In this document: positions 1 to 9,620 of the stretch, piece by piece
How positions within the stretch are numbered: position 1 is the stretch's first letter
Layout of the letters: every line of letters starts with the position of its first letter
DNA from: Amoebidium appalachense
Lineage: Eukaryota; Ichthyosporea
Direction: 5' to 3'
NCBI GenBank assembly: GCA_963693365.1
Contig: CAVNZM010000012.1
Location: forward strand, 5,642,001 to 5,706,000
Length of the DNA stretch: 64,000 nucleotides
Translations under genes and position numbers: made by a program
Notes under the pieces: model-generated
Told to the model about the DNA's origin: nothing
Databases searched by the model: none
The model's input: the letters and a program-made list of their open reading frames with translations, nothing else

Positions 1-543
1 AAAGGGGGCCGCTCTCCTCGAAAAGCTTTTGGAGATCTCTACCGATGCGGACGACGCAAGTCTCAAAAGTCTGGCCGTTTTGCAGTGGCGCCAAAGTCAA
101 CCTGCGCGTCAAAGAACGTCTGGCACCTTCCTACCTCAAGAGCACCTTGGCCGACCAGGCCTCGGTCACTGCGGCTGTCCACACGGCGGATTGGGTCAGC
201 TACCGCAACAAACGGGAGGCTCTGACGCTTGCCCGTATGCTGGATCTGCTGCTGGCCGCCGACCCTAAGGCCCGCAAGGAGTCACCTGCTGTGGAAGTTG
301 GTGTGCGCCGTCTGCTGGCTGTGCAGACTGCTGATCAGTCCAACGGGGACTGGGCTGTTGCAGAGCAGTTTGAGGAGCTCCCTGCGCGCAGCCTGCCCCT
401 GCCCCCTCCCTGCCTTGGCCTACCGGGCTGTTCGTCAAGCCAAGACCCTCGCCGAAGTCACCCGGGCTCGGCGCGGTCCCGGCAGTGGCCCATCCGGAGC
501 CGGTCCATCGACCCCTCCGGGGACCGGTGGGCACAGGGCCTAA
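1..543 (+). pseudogene. DK-1 gag, internally deleted
   Basis: This is the Gag of a DIRS-order YR retrotransposon. The N-terminal block (frame from 29, MEISTDADDASLKSL) runs to about 86. It then jumps to the middle of Gag (KVNLRVKERLAPSYLKSTL) by an internal deletion that also changes frame. Compared with the 351-aa gag at 38437-39492, roughly 160 codons including the Ser/Arg-rich segment are gone. The C-terminal frame closes with TAA at 541-543, the same stop as the intact copy. The left end is cut by the window edge. The break falls at a GTTTTGCAG motif that is also a breakpoint at 7097 and 13422. Confidence 0.85.
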
Positions 544-620
544 ACGGCCCTTTGGGGGTTCGGCACGCGGTTCTGTATATTATTTTCTTGTGGTTTCCTG
601 CCAAGTGCCCTTGATTAAAT

Positions 621-2153
621 ATGCCCCCTAATTTTTCTAAGGATTCCACAGCTATGCCACGTCATGTCTTTGCCGCCTCTGATTTGTTTCCTGTTCCGGC
701 CACTCCTGTGCCGGACCGTTCTGGACAAGCCCGTCTACGGAGTCAACGCCGTCGGCAACGTCTGTCTCACCGCATGAAGGGGGTTACCTTGGCTAACCGT
801 TGTCTTGGTGCCCTCAACGAGCTGTGGGCAGGCGGCCCTTGCCCATTCCCGACCCGGTTGGTGAACAGTCACCACCATGCCCTGTGGACCTTTGTCCTTA
901 GGGCCAGCTACGATGCTATACGCGCGGGTGTCTACGACGCTTAGCCTGCGAGTAGTGTCTTGGCTGCGTTCCCCGCGGCCTACCCTGTATTGACAGGATG
1001 GCTACCTCTCACGGCGGCAAATGCCGCTTTGCCACCCCCTGGGGTTGGAGCCACAGTGGACGTGTTGCAGTTTTTGTCTCCTACGCTGCAGCCGTTTTTG
1101 GCCAACTGCGACTGCGGCCTTCTCAAGCCTGTTCCGCCGACGCCTGCAGAGCTGCGCCGCATCCGACCGGCGCATCACGTTCCCAGTGGGGAATACGGTC
1201 CCCTGCTTCTTCGGCTTCAAGGCTGCGGCATGGTGCACTATTTCGAGGCGAAGGAAAAACCACTGGCCATCAATGGGCTGTTTGGGGTCCCCAAAGACAC
1301 CAGAGCCCGCGTCATTTTTGACGGCCGCCGTGGCAACCTGTTCTTTGCCCGTGATCATCCTGCCCTCAACGTGCACCTGCCCAACCCTGCTGATTTTGCC
1401 GATCGGTTGCTGGGGCCTGAGGATTGCCTCTATTTGGCAAGTCGGACATGGACAACCAGTTCCATCGTCTTCTTGCCCCGGAGTAGCTGTGGCGGTACTT
1501 CGGATTGCCGCCTGTGTCTTCGGAGGCTGTTGGCATTTCTGGGCCCGACCGGCTTTGGTACCCGGCCCTCAAGACCGTGCCCATGGGCTGGGTGCATTCT
1601 GTGCTTGTGGCTCAAGACGTCCATGGGCAGTTGGCTGACCGAGCCGGCATGCCCCGCATTGAGCGCCTCTGTGCGATAGTGCCGCGGCCTGTGGAGGCCA
1701 CGCAGCATGCCCTGTATGTGGACGACTGTGGCTGGGTCGGCACAGATGCCACCGCCATCGATCGTCAGCGTGAATCGTATCATGGCGTCACCGGCCCGGC
1801 TGGTCTCCCCTCCAATGTCAAGAAGGATGTGGCTGCTGGTTCGTCATCCTCTATGGTGCTGCTAGGCCTGGAAATGCATCGCTCTGGGATATTGCGCCCG
1901 TCTGGCGCTTCCTTGTGCCGTCTGGTGGCGGAAACCCAGGCCGTGTTGAGTCGTGGTGTCGTCACGCAGCTCCGTTTGCAGCAGTTGCTTGGTGGTTGGG
2001 TGTGGGCGGCACTGCTGCAGCGGCCGCTTTTGTCGGTTCTGAGTGTCGTCTACCGTTTTGTGGAGCAGCTGGGGGGTCGGAACAGCCCCTTCCCCCGCCC
2101 GTGGTGTGGGAGCTTCAGGCGATGTGTGCTTTGGCCCCTTTGATGGGTTGTGA
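621..2153 (+). pseudogene. DK-1 pol (RT and start of RNase H), dead copy
   Basis: This is the Pol of DK-1, beginning at the conserved start MPPNFSKDSTAM. RT landmarks are present: GVPKDTRARVIFDG, the motif B region PMGWVHSVLVAQ and the catalytic YVDD in LYVDDCGW. It is broken by an in-frame TAG at 942-944 (CAG in other copies), a lost T near 1435 and a Trp-to-stop change near 1485. The reading frame through the 1090 region (SPTLQPFLANC) is intact here, which identifies the indels at the same place in other copies as mutations. RNase H is cut at 2153 by the solo unit and resumes at 2845. Confidence 0.88.
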
Positions 2154-2844
2154 TATTAAGTTTGTAAACGTGTTTTCTTTGCAGGAGAATTAGATAGCCC
2201 CGTTGGAGTGAAGTTGTGTGTTGCGAGTGTGCTGTAAACTTCGTGGTAGTATAATGCTGTAGACCATGGTGTGTTTGATGTGTGTGCAAAGTTTCAGGCT
2301 GCTAGCATTTTTATTTAGGGAGCTGTAGCTGTTTTTATGTTCTGTGGGATATGCCATATGGATATATTGATGAGTTTGAGTTATATCTAGTCCGAAATGG
2401 GCGGCAATCGATTTGGTCTTTATGATCTAGGGGTCTTAGCCACTTGTGAAAAATTTTCATTGGTTGATGTGCAGCAAAAATTCCATTTTGGTAGATTTCA
2501 TGGATTTGATAGGTTCTAAGTCATTTCTTCATATTTCCTTAGGCAAAACTGTGGGCCGCGCTCTATAATGAGCTTGCGCGGCCCCAGGGAGGTCAGTTGC
2601 GGCGCTACTGAGCGCGTTTAGGTCTCTTTAGGCCCAATTTTTTAGCTAAGTTTTTGCCCACCCACCACACCCTTTGCCTATTTAGGCACTAGGCTACGTT
2701 TTTTGAGCATGTTTCTGTATGACATTTGTCATTCTTTTCATTGCTCCTGTGGAGCACACCTGTGCCTGCTTGTGAGATTGATCCACAGGCACCGGCTCAT
2801 GTATCCCCTTGCTGGGGCTGGTAAAGACGACGTTGGCATAAGAA
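2154..2844 (+). mobile_element. Solo A-B2 unit of DK-1 inserted in pol
   Basis: This 691-bp unit consists of A (2154-2657) and B2 (2658-2844). It starts TATTAAGTTTG and ends GGCATAAGAA. The flanks GTTGTGA and TTTGCGTTCTGG rejoin exactly into the uninterrupted pol seen near 41103-41125, so there is no target-site duplication. That is expected for tyrosine-recombinase insertion. The unit equals what A1 x A2 recombination of a full element would leave, or what a non-autonomous A-B element would look like. B2 holds four short palindromes (see findings). Confidence 0.88.
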
Positions 2845-3049
2845 TTTGCGTTCTGGGTTTGCTAGCACCATGTTCTGCACTGATGCTTCCTTGTTGGGTG
2901 GTGCAGTGGTGTCCCGGGTGCTTCCAGCAACGCTTCTCCGCGAAGTGCTGCCTCACTGCAACCGGCGTGGCCACTACAGCCAGCTGTCTGGTCCTGTGCA
3001 CGAGCCAAGCCCGTCCGCCCCCCCGACGCCTATCCTGGCAGCTGTTGGA
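2845..3049 (+). pseudogene. DK-1 RNase H fragment (continuation of pol at 621)
   Basis: This resumes the RNase H domain interrupted by the solo unit. It has the first catalytic Asp in MFCTDASLLGGAV and runs to PILAAVG. The rest of RNase H is lost where the sequence switches to an inverted B2 fragment at 3050. Confidence 0.85.
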
Positions 3050-3116
3050 TGTCATACACAAACATGCTCAAAAAACGTAGCCTAGTGCCTAAATAGGCAA
3101 AGGGTGTGGTGGGTGG
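3050..3116 (-). mobile_element. DK-1 B2 terminal repeat, partial
   Basis: This is an inverted piece of B2 lacking its outer 110 bases or so, joined directly to A2 at 3117. It is the 3' side of the minus-strand DK-1 copy whose YR follows. The first tandem 10.3 kb unit begins inside it at 3108. Confidence 0.75.
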
Positions 3117-3614
3117 GCAAAAACTTAGCTAAAAAATTGGGCCTAAAGAGACCTAAACGCGCTCAGTAGCGCCGCAACTGACCTCCCTGGGGTCGCGCAA
3201 GCTCATTATAGAGCGCGGCCCACATTTTTGCCTATGGAAATATGAAGAAATGACTTAGAACCTATCAAATCCATGAAATCTACCAAAATGTTGCTGCACA
3301 TCAACCAATGAAAAATTTTCACAAGTGGCTAAAACCCCTAGATCACAAAGACCAAATCAATTGCCGCCCATTTCGGACTAGATATAACTCAAACTCATCA
3401 ATATATCCATATGGCATATCCCACAGAACATAAAAACAGCTACAGCTCCCTAAATAAAAATGCTAGCAGCCTGAAACTTTGCACACACATCAAACACACC
3501 AAGGCCTACACCATGCTACTACTACGAACTTTACAGCACACCCGCAACACACAATTTCACTCCAACGGGGCTATCTAATTCTCCTGCAAAGAAAACACAT
3601 TTACAAACTTAATA
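3117..3614 (-). mobile_element. DK-1 A2 repeat
   Basis: This is a roughly 500-bp A repeat in inverted orientation, ending CTTAATA next to TTCTTATGCC. That is the reverse complement of the B1-A2 junction. It belongs to the minus-strand DK-1 copy containing the YR at 3717. The antisense open frame here (MHTHQTHQGL...) recurs in every A copy and is not a gene. Confidence 0.88.
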
Positions 3615-3716
3615 TTCTTATGCCAACGTCGTCTTTACCAGCCCCAGCAAGGGGGTACATGAACCGGTGCCTGTGGATCAATCTCACAAGCAGGCACAGG
3701 TGTGCTCCACCACTCC
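3615..3716 (-). mobile_element. DK-1 B1 repeat
   Basis: This is the roughly 90-bp B1 segment directly after the YR stop codon. It carries the inverted pair GTGCCTG/CAGGCAC and ends at GGCATAAGAA on the minus strand, abutting A2. Confidence 0.85.
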
Positions 3717-4102
3717 CTACCTGGCACGGGAAGGAACGAACCATGCCGTGGGTGACTGACGCAGCGCTGCAGCCCGGGCAAGGAGCGACGCAGGCACGCG
3801 AATAGAAAGAACAAGAGACTGGCCGGCCTGCACATACCGGCGGAGGGAGGCATGCGATCTCCATCGACCACGCAGAGCGATCGTCTCTACTGAAACACCC
3901 CTGACATAGTCTCTTGAGGCACCACCATGGCGAAGACTGTGAAGATGGAACCCATACTCGTTGAGGCCGAGGGAGTCACATGCCGCTTGGAACTTGGAAC
4001 GCAGAACATCATACGAGAAAGGAAACAGCCGCGCAGAAGGGGGGGCGCCACGGAACCAGAAAGACAGGATGGCCAACAGGGACGGATCGGTGATGGGGAC
4101 AA
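3717..4102 (-). pseudogene. DK-1 tyrosine recombinase, C-terminal catalytic part
   Basis: This is the C-terminal half of the YR recombinase that would insert circular cDNA. Visible residues are HxxR in LHSLRHGGASRDY, GRW at the third conserved position and the nucleophile Tyr in SLRRYVQAG. The stop is TAG at 3717-3719 (minus), followed by B1. The reading is interrupted at 4103 by an A1 repeat in the opposite orientation, and the N-terminal half resumes at about 5883. So a plus-strand element inserted into this YR gene. Confidence 0.9.
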
Positions 4103-4606
4103 TATTAAGTTTGTAATCGTGTTTTCTTTGCAGGAGAATTAGATAGCCCCGTTGGAGTGAAATTGTGTGTTGCGAATGTGCTGTAAACTTCGTGGTAGTA
4201 TAATGCTGTAGGCCATGGTGTGTTTGATGTGTGTGCAAAGTTTCAGGCTGCTAGCATTTTTATTTAGGGAGCTGTAGCTGTTTTTATGTTCTGTGGGATA
4301 TGCCATATGGATATATTGATGAGTTTGAGTTATATCTAGTCCGAAATGGGCGGCAATCGATTTGGTCTTTATGATCTAGGGGTTTTAGCCACTTGTGGAA
4401 ATTTTTCATTGGTTGATGTGCCGCAAAAATTCCATTTTGGTAGATTTCATGGATTTGATAGGTTCTAAGTCATTTCTTCATATTTCCATAGGCAAAAATG
4501 TGGGCCGCGCTCTATAATGAGCTTGCGCGGCCCCAGGGAGGTCAGTTGCGGCGCTACTGAGCGCGTTTAGGTCTCTTTAGGCCCAATTTTTTAGCTAAGT
4601 TTTTGC
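4103..4606 (+). mobile_element. DK-1 A1 repeat of an element inserted into YR
   Basis: The A repeat starts TATTAAG right after GGGGACAA of the inverted YR gene, the same A|T joint as at the solo units. It is followed by the leader and a deleted gag, so it is the 5' end of a nested DK-1 copy. Confidence 0.85.
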
Positions 4607-4620
4607 AACTCTAGTCCCCG

Positions 4621-5380
4621 TTTCCAGCGGCGTTCTGACGGTGTAGACGTCCAAGAGCAGCTGCAGGCGCTTTCTGCCCAAGTGCAAGCCCTCTCTGTTG
4701 CCCAGTCTGGTCGCCCCAAGAAGCCCTCTGCCGGCGGCCTGCTGAGCACGCTGTCTGCGCGGGCAATGGGCAAGGAGCCTGTCTATGCGTACGACACCGG
4801 CAGTGAAGACACCCCATCGTCGAGTGAGGATTCTGATTCCAGCAGCAGTGGCTACGGTCTTTCCTCTCGCAGCCGTCGTTCCTCTGGCCGTTCCAAACCC
4901 AACCCCAGCCGTTATCTGCTCTCCAGCGGCGCCAAAGTCAACCTGCGCGTCAAAGAACGTCTGGCCCCTTCCTACCTCAAGAGCACCTTGGCTGACCAGG
5001 CCTCGGTCACTGCGGCTGTCCACACGGCGGATTGGGTCAGCTACCGCAACAAACGGGAGGCTCTGACGCTTGCCCGTATGCTGGATCTGCTGCTGGCCGC
5101 CGACCCTAAGGCCCGCAAGGAGTCACCTGCTGTGGAAGTTGGTGTGCGCAGTCTGCTGGCTGTGCAGACTGCTGATCAGTCCAACGGGGACTGGGCTGTT
5201 GCAGAGCAGTTTGAGGAGCTCCCTGCGCGCAGCCTGCCCCTGCCCCCTGCCTTGGCCACCCGGGCTGTTCGTCAAGCCAAGACCCTCGCCGAAGTCACCC
5301 GGGCTCGGCGCGGTCCCGGCAGTGGCCCATCCGGAGCCGGTCCATCGACCCCTCCGGGGACCGGTGGGCACAGGGCCTAA
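4621..5380 (+). pseudogene. DK-1 gag, N-terminus deleted
   Basis: Gag lacks its first 105 codons or so. The leader (GCAACTCTAGTCCCCG) is joined straight to codons for RRSDGVDVQEQLQAL. The remaining frame is open to the normal TAA at 5378-5380. It contains a Gln-rich predicted coiled segment (VQEQLQALSAQVQAL), an acidic/Ser stretch (SEDTPSSSEDSDSSSS), a basic Arg/Ser stretch (SRSRRSSGRSK) and the conserved Gag core KVNLRVKERLAPSYLKS. No CCHC zinc knuckle is visible. Unit 1 has Arg-to-Ser near 5150. Confidence 0.87.
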
Positions 5381-5457
5381 ACGGCCCTTTGGGGGTTCGG
5401 CACGCGGTTCGGTATATTATTTTCTTGTGGTTTCCTGCCACGTGCCCTTGATTAAAT

Positions 5458-5882
5458 ATGCCCCCTAATTTTTCTAAGGATTCCACAGCTATGCCACGTC
5501 ATGTCTTTGCCGCCTCTGATTTGTTTCCTGTTCCGGCCATTCCTGTGCCGGACCGTTCTGGACAAGCCCGTCTACGGAGTCAACGCCGTCGGCAACGTCT
5601 GTCTCACCGCCTGAAGGGGGTTACCTTGGCTAACCGTTGTCTTGGTGCCCTCAACGAGCTGTGGGCAGGCGGCCCTTGCCCATTCCCGACCCGGTTGGTG
5701 ACCAGTCACCACCATGCCCTGTGGACCTTTGTCCTTAGGGCCAGCTACGATGCTATACGCGCGGGTGTCTACGACGCTCAGCCTGCGAGTAGTGTCTTGG
5801 CTGCGTTCCCCGCGGCCTACCCTGTATTGACTGGATGGCTACCTCTCACGGCGGCAAATGCCGCTTTGCCACCCCCTGGGGT
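5458..5882 (+). pseudogene. DK-1 pol, N-terminal fragment
   Basis: This fragment starts MPPNFSKDSTAMPRHV, 77 nt after the gag stop as in the near-full copy. It is open until LPPPG at about 5880, then passes into inverted YR sequence. The joint shares TTGGA between pol (GGGGTTGGAGCC) and the target YR strand (GATTTGGACCGG). A microhomology deletion therefore removed the rest of this nested element and a few bases of target. Confidence 0.87.
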
Positions 5883-6478
5883 TTGGACCGGTCTTGGTGT
5901 CGGCCAGGCGGATGCCGCCTGTACCGGGTGGCATGTCGTGGGGAACGGGGTCGTCGGGCAAAATAAGATCCGCACGGGTGAGCATAAGCAGCTCACTGAC
6001 ACGAAAATAACACTCAAATCCAAGCAAAACAGCAATACCAAACAAGGGGCCAATTTTGGAATACAAATGATGGCCAATGACGAGGACCAATGAAAACGGA
6101 AGCGGGGGCGTGGTCTTTGCTGGAACAAGCCGGTTCCATCCCTGCAGGCTCCGTTGGGCGGCCTGCAGGTGTGGACCCAGGCGTGGCATGAAATGCTTGA
6201 TGCCGGCAGCTGTGTTGACACAGCGCTGACGCTGGCCACGCGATGGATCAATGGCATAACACTCCTCAAAATACTCCACCAGGAGGTCGTCCAGTTCGGC
6301 GGGGGACTTGGTGTCGGTACCAGGGGGCAACCAATCCAGGAACTCAACAACAGCATCCCGGTAGGACTTGAGGGTTGGGGGCTTGGTCAGCCAGAAAACC
6401 GCGAGGGACCATCTGCAGGATTGTGGGCTGACGGCAGCCAGACACAATACAAACGAATGTTGAGGGCAAGCGTGTAGG
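5883..6478 (-). pseudogene. DK-1 tyrosine recombinase, N-terminal half
   Basis: This continues the YR gene whose C-terminus is at 3717-4102. It encodes KPPTLKSYRDAVVEFLDWL, the helical SAM-like region (RQRCVNTAAGIKHFMPRLG) and the segment with the first catalytic Arg (CYFRVSELLMLTRADL). It overlaps the end of pol near 6400, as in other copies. A short deletion removes TATAGCC near 6388. Confidence 0.88.
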
Positions 6479-6732
6479 CAGCCACCTGGCGGCATACACG
6501 GTTCAGGCGTCGGGATGCTGAACGACCCTTAGCAACAGCCCCAAGCAGCGCCGTCGAATCAAGGCCCCAAAGGTAGCGGGAGCCCCGGGCAGCCGTAGAC
6601 CGACCTAATCGACGAAGCCCCAGGAGCAAGGCTTCTCCCTCCAGAATGTTGATGTGGTCGGAGTGGCGCCAACGATGACTGATGTTGGTGGTCCACCGGC
6701 CACCAACAGCTGCCAGGATAGGTGCCGGGGGG
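6387..6732 (-). pseudogene. DK-1 RNase H, C-terminal fragment
   Basis: This is RNase H of the same minus-strand copy: HINILEGEALLLGL (catalytic Glu), GLDSTALLGAV (catalytic Asp) and the terminal NPADGPSRFSG. The frame ends with TGA inside the YR start region. It is cut at 6732, where the sequence turns into a plus-strand A tail and leader. Confidence 0.88.
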
Positions 6733-6983
6733 GTCCAAATTTTTTGCTAAGTTTTGCAACTCTAGTCCCCGTTTTTCGCGCTTTTGTTCGTTTTTTCTCA
6801 AGTTTTTTTTGCCCAGGAGCGCGTGCTTAGCTTCAGCAGCATCTGGTAAGAGTTTTGCGTGCGCGCCGTTGCGTTTTCGCTGGTTTTCGGACGTTTTTTG
6901 CGGTGTCGGTTTTCCCACGTTTTTGCATTTTCCAGTCTTCGTTTTCAAGATTTCGTGCTCTAGTCTGGTTTGTGAGCATTGCA
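6733..6983 (+). other. DK-1 A-tail and 5' leader
   Basis: This holds the last 24 or so bases of A, then the leader between A1 and gag. The leader is T-rich with repeated TTTT and no ORF of its own. It joins the inverted RNase H fragment at a G-run. Confidence 0.75.
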
Positions 6984-7096
6984 ATGGCCCCTCCTCCTGC
7001 TCTGGTCGCCAAGGGGGCCGCTCTCCTCGAAAAGCTTTTGGAGATCTCTATCGATGCGGACGACGCAAGTCTCAAAAGTCTGGCCGTTTTGCAGTG
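6984..7096 (+). pseudogene. DK-1 gag N-terminus fragment
   Basis: This gives the gag start ATG (MAPPPALVAKGAALLEKLLE) and about 38 codons. It breaks at GTTTTGCAGTG, where inverted YR sequence begins. Confidence 0.82.
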
Positions 7097-7598
7097 GGTG
7101 ACTGCCGTGGGTGACTGACGCATCGCTGCAGCCCGGGCAAGGAGCGACGCAGGCACCCGAATAGAAAGAACAAGAGACTGGCCGGCCTGCACATATCGGC
7201 GGAGGGAGGCATGCGATCTCCACCGACCACGCAGAGCAATCGTCTCGACCGAAACACCCCTGACGTAGTCTCTTGAGGCACCACCATGGCGAAGACTGTG
7301 AAGATGGAACCCATAATCGTTGAGGCCGAGGGAGTCACATGCCGCTTGGAACTTGGCACGCAGAACATCATACGAGAAAGGAAACCGCCGCGCAGAAGGG
7401 GGGGCACCACGGAACCAGAAAGACAGGATGGCCAACAGGGACGGATCGGTGATGGGGACAAACTGATTTGGACCGGTCTTGGTGTCGGCCAGGCGGATGC
7501 CGCCTGTACCGGATGGCATGTTGTGGGGAACGGGGTCGTCGGGCAAAACAAGATCCGCACAGGTGAGCATAAGCAGCTCACTGACACGAAAAAAACAC
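7097..7598 (-). pseudogene. DK-1 tyrosine recombinase, C-terminal part (second copy)
   Basis: This is a YR fragment from TGGIRLADTKTGPNQF to the C-terminus, retaining LHSLRHGGASRDY, GRW and the RRYVQAG tyrosine. The natural stop and B1 are lost because the gene is fused to inverted gag at 7097. Next to the fusion GTGGGTGACTG is present twice, a small local duplication. Confidence 0.88.
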
Positions 7599-8030
7599 TT
7601 CTTATGCCAACGTCGTCTTTACCAGCCCCAGCAAGAGTTGCAAAAACATAGCTAATAAATTGGGCCTAAAGAGACCTAAACACGCTCAGTAGCGCCGCAA
7701 CTGACCTCCCTGGGGAAGCGCAAGCTCATTATATAGTGCGGCCCACATTTTTGCCTATGGAAATATGAAGAAATGACTTAGAACCTATCAAATCCATGAA
7801 ATCTTCCAAAATGGAATTTTGCTGCACATCAACCAATGAAAAATTTTCACAAGTGGCTAAAACCCCAAGATCACAAAGACCAAATCGATTGCAGCCCATT
7901 CCGGACAAGATATAACTCAAACTCATCAATATATCCATATGGCATATCCCACAGAACATAAAAACAGCTAAAATAAACATGCTAGCAGCCTGAAACTTTG
8001 CACACACATCAAACACACCATGGCCTACAA
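7599..8030 (-). mobile_element. B-A fragment of DK-1 inside YR
   Basis: A 37-base B piece beginning TTCTTATGCC is followed by a truncated inverted A repeat (7637-8030). It interrupts the YR gene. A 38-bp stretch of YR is present on both sides (7555-7592 and 8031-8068, one mismatch), unlike the duplication-free solo units. Confidence 0.8.
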
Positions 8031-8486
8031 CCGCACGGGTGAGCATAAGCAGCTCACTGACACGAAAATAGCACTCAAATCCAAGCAAAACAACAATACC
8101 AAACAAGGGGCCAATTTTGGAATACAAATGATGGCCAATGACGAGGACCAATGAAAACGGAAGCGGGGGCGTGGTCTTTGCTGGAACAAGCCGGTTCCAG
8201 GGCCTGCAGGCTCCGTTGGGCGGCCTGCAGGTGTGGACCCAGGCGTGGCATGAAATGCTTGATGCCGGCAGCTGTGTTGACACAGCGCTGACGCTGGCCA
8301 CGCGATGGATCAATGGCATAACACTCCTCAAAATACTCCACCAGGAGGTCGTCCAGTTCGGCGGGGGACTTGGTGTCGGTGCCAGGGGGCAACCTATCCA
8401 GGAACTCAACAACAGCATCCCGGTAGGCCTTGAGGGTTGGGGGCTTTATAGCCTGGTCAGCCAGAAAACCGCGAGGGACCATCTGC
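8031..8486 (-). pseudogene. DK-1 tyrosine recombinase, N-terminal part (second copy)
   Basis: This continues the YR gene of 7097-7598 upstream of the B-A insertion. Its start lies inside pol, where a Met reads MVPRGFLADQAIKPPTLKAY and overlaps the pol stop. A frame change near 8200 splits the open frame (QRSLQALEPACSS). Confidence 0.88.
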
Positions 8487-9620
8487 AGGATTGTGGGCTG
8501 ACGGCAGCCACACACAATACAGACGAATGTCGAGGGCAAGCGTGTAGGCAGCCACCTGGTGCCGGGGGGCGGACGGGCTTGGCTCGTGCACAGGACCAGA
8601 CAGCTGGCTGTAGTGGCCACGCCGGTTGCAGTGAGGAAGCACTTCGCGGAGAAGCGTTGCTGGAAGCACCCGGGACAGCACTGCACCACCCAACAAGGAA
8701 GCATCAGTGCAGAACATGGTGCTAGCAAACCCAGAACGCAAATCACAACCCACCAAAGGGGCCAAAGCACACATCGCCTGAAGCTCCCACACCACGGGCG
8801 GGGGAAGGGGCTGTTCCCGACCCCCCAGCTGCTCCACAAAACTGTAGACGGCACTCAGAACCGACAAAAGCGGCCGCTGCAGCAGTGCCGCCCACACCCA
8901 ACCACCAAGCAACTGCTGCAAACGGAGCTGCGTGACGACACCACGACTCAACACGGCCTGGGTTTCCGCCACCAGACGGCACAAGGAAGCGCCACACGGT
9001 CGTAATATCCCAGAGCGATGCATTTCCAGGCCTAGCAGCACCATAGAGGATGACCAACCAGCAGCCACATCTTGACATTGGAGGGAAGACCAGCCGGGCC
9101 GGTGACGCCATGATACGATTCACGCTGACGATGGATGGCGGTGGCATCTGTGCCGACCCAGCCACAGTCGTCCACATACAGGGCATGCTGCGTGGCCTCC
9201 ACAGGCCGCGGCACTATCGCACAGAGGCGCTCAATGCGGGGCATGCCGGCTCGGTCAGCCAACTGCCCATGGACGTCTTGAGCCACAAGCACAGAATGCA
9301 CCCAGCCCGTGGGCACGGTCTTGAGGGCCGGGTACACAAGCCGGTCGGGCCCAGAAATGCCAACAGCCTCCGAAGACACAGGCGGCAATCCGAAGTACCG
9401 CCACAGCCACTCCGGGGCAAGAAGACGATGGAACTGGTTGTCGATGTCCGACTTGCCAAAATAGAGGCAATCCTCAGGCCCCAGCAACAGATCGGCAAAA
9501 TCGGCAGGTTTGGGCAGGTGCACCTTGAGGGCAGGATGATCACGGGCAAAGAACAGGTTGCCACGGCAGCCGTCAAAAATGACGCGGGCTCTGGTGTCTT
9601 TGGGGACCCCAAACAGCCCA
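8457..9620 (-). pseudogene. DK-1 pol: RT palm and RNase H
   Basis: This is the RT/RNase H of a minus-strand copy. RT shows GKSDIDNQFHRLL (motif A Asp), PTGWVHSVLVAQDVH (motif B) and LYVDDCGWVG (motif C). RNase H shows FCTDASLLGGAV and ends NPADGPSRFSG after deletion of its middle near 8560. A 4-nt loss near 9075 shifts the frame after PSNVK. At 9621 the gene is split by a solo A-B2 unit and continues at 10312. Confidence 0.92.

Noticed and set aside
3479-3805. Recurrent open frame MHTHQTHQGL... (also at 10176, 13796, 20493, 24113, 30811 and others)
   Set aside because: It is an antisense translation of the A repeat and runs into whatever lies next to it. The text follows the repeat, not a protein constraint.
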